The notes under the pieces are model-generated. The model searched no databases and was not told the DNA's origin. It saw nothing but the letters and a program-made list of their open reading frames with translations. Source: Aquila chrysaetos chrysaetos (taxonomy: Eukaryota > Chordata > Aves > Accipitriformes > Accipitridae). Taken from it: a stretch of DNA of 64,000 nt. Position numbers and translations under genes: made by a program. The DNA is taken from contig NC_044023.1 of NCBI RefSeq assembly GCF_900496995.4, forward strand, positions 24,126,453 through 24,190,452, given 5' to 3'. Within the stretch, counting starts at the first letter, position 1. Each line of letters opens with the position of its first letter. This document shows positions 61,201-64,000 of the stretch, one piece after another.

Positions 61201-61511
61201 GAGGGGGGGAACAGCACCCGAAATGAGAGGGCAGCGTGCCCCCGTGCCCTGCTGCAGCCTTGCAGCTCGCGCGTTTCGCTGCCTCGCCATCCGCCAGCAA
61301 ACCTGCTCTGCACCGTGGTGAACCTGGCGGGATGCAGCGTGGGCACTGCCCGACTCCATCCTGCCTGCTGCCAGCGCCTGCCGGGGAGACCGGGCGTACC
61401 AGTGAGGGGGGGGACCTGGGTCTGCAAACCAGTGACAGCGTTCGGTCGTCCCCGTTTCATGCCAGATTACGTTCATAGTGAGCTACAAGAGACTATTTTG
61501 TTTCTACGTAC
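52230..61511. other. 3' flanking intergenic region, no gene seen
   Basis: AT-rich sequence alternates with CpG-rich patches (about 53030-53600, 55240-55600, 55920-56260, 56500-56720, 59290-59470, 60440-60840, 61070-61420). Homopolymers include A16 at 52538-52553, a T-rich tract at 52930-52955, T17 at 56821-56837 and G12 at 60901-60912. I found no SSUH2 exon here, the expected next gene, in particular none of its cysteine-rich repeats (CXXCXGXG type) on the minus strand. Confidence 0.65.
54427..54432 (+). terminator. LMCD1: Candidate distal poly(A) signal AATAAA
   Basis: TTTCAAATAAAAGC is followed about 40 bp later by a GU-rich element (GGCTGTGTGCGTGACTTT), a good match to poly(A) site architecture. 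It would give a 4.2-kb 3' UTR or belong to an unrelated transcript. Confidence 0.35.
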
Positions 61512-61759
61512 CAGCTTATATTTTAGATCCCCCAGAAAATGAATACCTTCCCGTATTCCCACTTTACGCAGCATGAGTAATTCCAGAAGAACTGCACTAT
61601 TTGGTGATTCAGTTTTCCGTCTTTGACTCAACAACCACATAGCAGTTTGATGTTTTGGTCTGGGGAGGAATGGCTTGCTTTCAGCAACACCATCCCATAT
61701 AGTGCCGGCATCCATCATGTGGCAACCCCCATCTTTGGTCACCGGACCCACAGAAGAAC
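61512..61759 (-). other. Possible minus-strand exon, unidentified
   Basis: On the minus strand an open frame without stops (61473-61961) contains an acceptor-like CTCCATCATTTGCAG just before 61759 and a donor-like CTG|GTACGT just after 61512, which would define a 248-nt internal exon. The predicted peptide is not one I recognise and has no clear domain. It does not look like SSUH2. It may be a noncoding RNA exon or chance. Confidence 0.2.
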
Positions 61760-64000
61760 CTGCAAATGATGGAGAAAGGGAGACTTGCCCGGTAAAGTGG
61801 GAGAGAGGCAGGCAGGAGAGCCTGGAAGTGCTGGAAGGCAAGAGCCTGGAGAGAAAAATAACCCTTCCCAAGTAGTCTACCTGAACCGAAATGGCTCTTA
61901 GTTTTGTACCAAAGTTTAGTTGCCTGCCCGTGACATAGTGTAAAGGCAAAAGCGTGCACATCCCCGAGTGTCTGCGGGGTCAGTCAGCAGCAATTTGCAT
62001 CTAATTTTTAAATGGCTGAGTTAATGCTGACTAGTTGATAGAGTCAAAACAAACAGGACACAAGCAGGACCTGATGCCCTGAAGGCTGGTCAGCGAGCGG
62101 ATCCGTCGTGTTTGCCTCCATCTCTCTCAGGAGGAAAGGTCACAGCGTTGGTCCCATGGGAACACTGTCTGTCTGTCCGTGTCCGACAGTCCCCGAGCCC
62201 GAGTCCGTGCTTCCCCCTGCCCCGGCGGGGCCGCGGGCGCTCCCAGGCTATGAGAAAATCCTCCTATTTTCCCCCCAGACTCGGGCCCAGGCTTCCTCTC
62301 TTTGGGCAAACAAGGGAGTTCAGCCTGATTTCACGCAGCCATTATCAGGACTAATACACCATGACTGCCACTTTCAGCTTTTTCCATAGCATACTAATGC
62401 AGGAAATGAAAGACTAAATTGCAAAGGTTAACAGTCAGTGGCCTTCCTTATCCTCAGTGCAAACGAGCGCTGCCTGAGGATCAGTAATACCCCATGAATA
62501 TTCAAAGCACAGCTCCCAGCAACCTCGGGCTGCTGCTTTATTTTTCAGAGAGAAAAAAATGGTATTTGCAGACTTGCTTTCCTAATATTTTGGCTGATCA
62601 GCTTAATTGTTTTTCTTCACAGCCCTTAATCGTGTCTGTTCCTGCAGCTATTATTCAGGCATTACTTCCGCAGATATTAATGTGTATTTTGTTTAAATAC
62701 TGAGTGCCAGTGTCAAGCCCTAAGCCCTGTGCTGCTTGAGGAGTGGGAGGAAATCCAGGCAGTGTCTCGCAGGTTGGCAAGGACTGGGGCGCAGCCAGGG
62801 CATTAATCTAAACTAAGAAATGCTGGCTATATTTTAACATTGTCCAAATATTAACACTGCCCAAAGGATGTGGAGGTGTTGCCTTGACATATCAGCATCC
62901 AGAACACCATCTTTCGTGGCCAGATGTTAGGTCTCCAAGACACCTCTTTAAATGCAGGGCTTGGCCATGAACTATCCAAGAGAAAAGATTGGGAGCAAGC
63001 AGGAAGAAAAGCCCTTGGGACAACAGATGCCTTAACGAGACCACATCTCTTTCGGAGGGCTTCCATTGTGTCTCGTCTAAAGCCACGGCGGCACCAGTGT
63101 CCTCCAGCTCCCAGAGTGGGTGAGCTCGTCTCTGGGGCTGCGGCCGAGCTGCTCCGACCATGGGTCAGCGCTCAGGATCTGTCCTTGCATCAGCCTCCCA
63201 CAATAATTCTTGTTTGGAGGCACACAAAAATTATTTCCTGTTGTTCCTGGTTTGCTATAGGTGACGTTAGCATTTTTTGTGAGCGCGCCTTACTATTTGC
63301 AGGTTGAAAAAAGTGAATTTGGGGCAGTTAGAGACATTTACCCACTTTCCAGCTCCTTTTCAAGGGAGATCAAGTACTGCAGCGGGGCTTATTGTTCTGC
63401 CAACACCTGACTGCAGGGGCACCCAGTGCCTTCCGAGGAGCACGAGCCGAGGCTGCTGCCCAGGCTCCAGCGTGCCCTCAGCAGTGCGACCCTCGGCTCT
63501 CCCCGGCTCGGTGGGCTTGCTTGCAGCCCCTCGTGCCCGGCAGCACCGTGTGCCCGGCTGTCACACTCACCGGGGCGGCCGCAGCAGGCAGCCCGGGGGT
63601 TACAGCCCTTGCTGCCAGAGCCTGGGGCTGGGTGGGATGCTAACCGCAGGGCTGGACCGCTTGCAGAGAGCTGGGCTCACTGGTTCCTGACACATGTCTG
63701 CATTATTAAATGCAGCTGGGAGAAAAGCTGGTAGGGGGAATCCTAAGCTTGGATTCGGTTTTTGGAAGCGCTGCCGTCCCCCACCTGCTCCCTGGCCAGG
63801 TTTCCAGCCACTGCTGTTCCTGACCCCTCCCAAGCCGCACAGGTCGTCTGCTGCATTCCCAAAAAGCGCACAAGCAGGGGCTTCCTCCAGCCGCATCGCT
63901 GTGGCCCCATACGGGAATTCCCGTACCCACAGACCTGCTTTTGCTCTGCTGGGGACCACGCTTGCTTCTCGGTTGTCAGCGGGCAGCTGAAGCACTGTCA
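61760..64000. other. 3' flank, end of window, no gene seen
   Basis: CpG-rich around 62150-62260 and 63400-63650, with an AT-rich block at about 62320-62700 between them. Only short or antisense frames occur. No exon is supportable. Confidence 0.6.

Noticed and set aside
61003..61476. 157-codon minus-strand frame in a CpG-rich patch
   Set aside because: A second frame on the same strand and others on the opposite strand are also open. It is Arg/Ala/Pro-rich with no domain.
1..64000. CRISPR array, prokaryotic operon, or intact provirus
   Set aside because: No regularly spaced repeats with unique spacers, no operon-like gene packing, and only a solo LTR with no internal retroviral genes.

Overview
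The window is vertebrate nuclear DNA, most likely from a bird. It has one long split gene with canonical GT-AG introns, a CpG-island promoter, no operon-like gene packing, a CR1 LINE tail of the kind that dominates bird and reptile genomes, and a solo LTR of a type common in birds. The species cannot be named from the sequence alone.

The only protein-coding gene I can support is LMCD1 (LIM and cysteine-rich domains 1, also called dyxin), on the + strand. Six coding exons (16364-16390, 34185-34273, 37565-37820, 43313-43648, 49421-49636, 50049-50207) join in frame to give a 360-residue protein with an N-terminal cysteine-rich segment, a PET domain and two LIM zinc-binding domains. Every junction has GT/AG splice sites and the frame is kept throughout. 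The gene looks intact.

Layout: 1-15.8 kb is 5' intergenic DNA without a recognisable gene, mostly AT-rich and with GC/CpG-rich patches near 10 kb and 12 kb. A 17-bp minisatellite (about 15.9 kb) lies just upstream of a TATA-less CpG-island promoter (about 16.0-16.7 kb) that carries three CCAAT boxes and a GC-box run. Intron 1 (17.8 kb) holds no gene. Intron 2 carries a CR1 LINE 3' end that was later split by a 577-bp solo LTR flanked by a perfect 5-bp target-site duplication. Introns 3-5 are ordinary. Downstream of the stop codon, 50.2-64 kb contains candidate poly(A) signals, scattered CpG-rich patches and one weak minus-strand exon candidate. In other vertebrates SSUH2, CAV3 and OXTR lie beyond LMCD1, but I found no exon of theirs here.

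I found no new gene system, CRISPR array, tRNA, rRNA or intact viral gene. Most remaining open frames are antisense or GC-rich chance frames. The more useful leads are the nested LTR-in-CR1 insertion, the promoter architecture with its adjacent minisatellite, orphan CpG patches, and AT-rich blocks that could be conserved noncoding elements.
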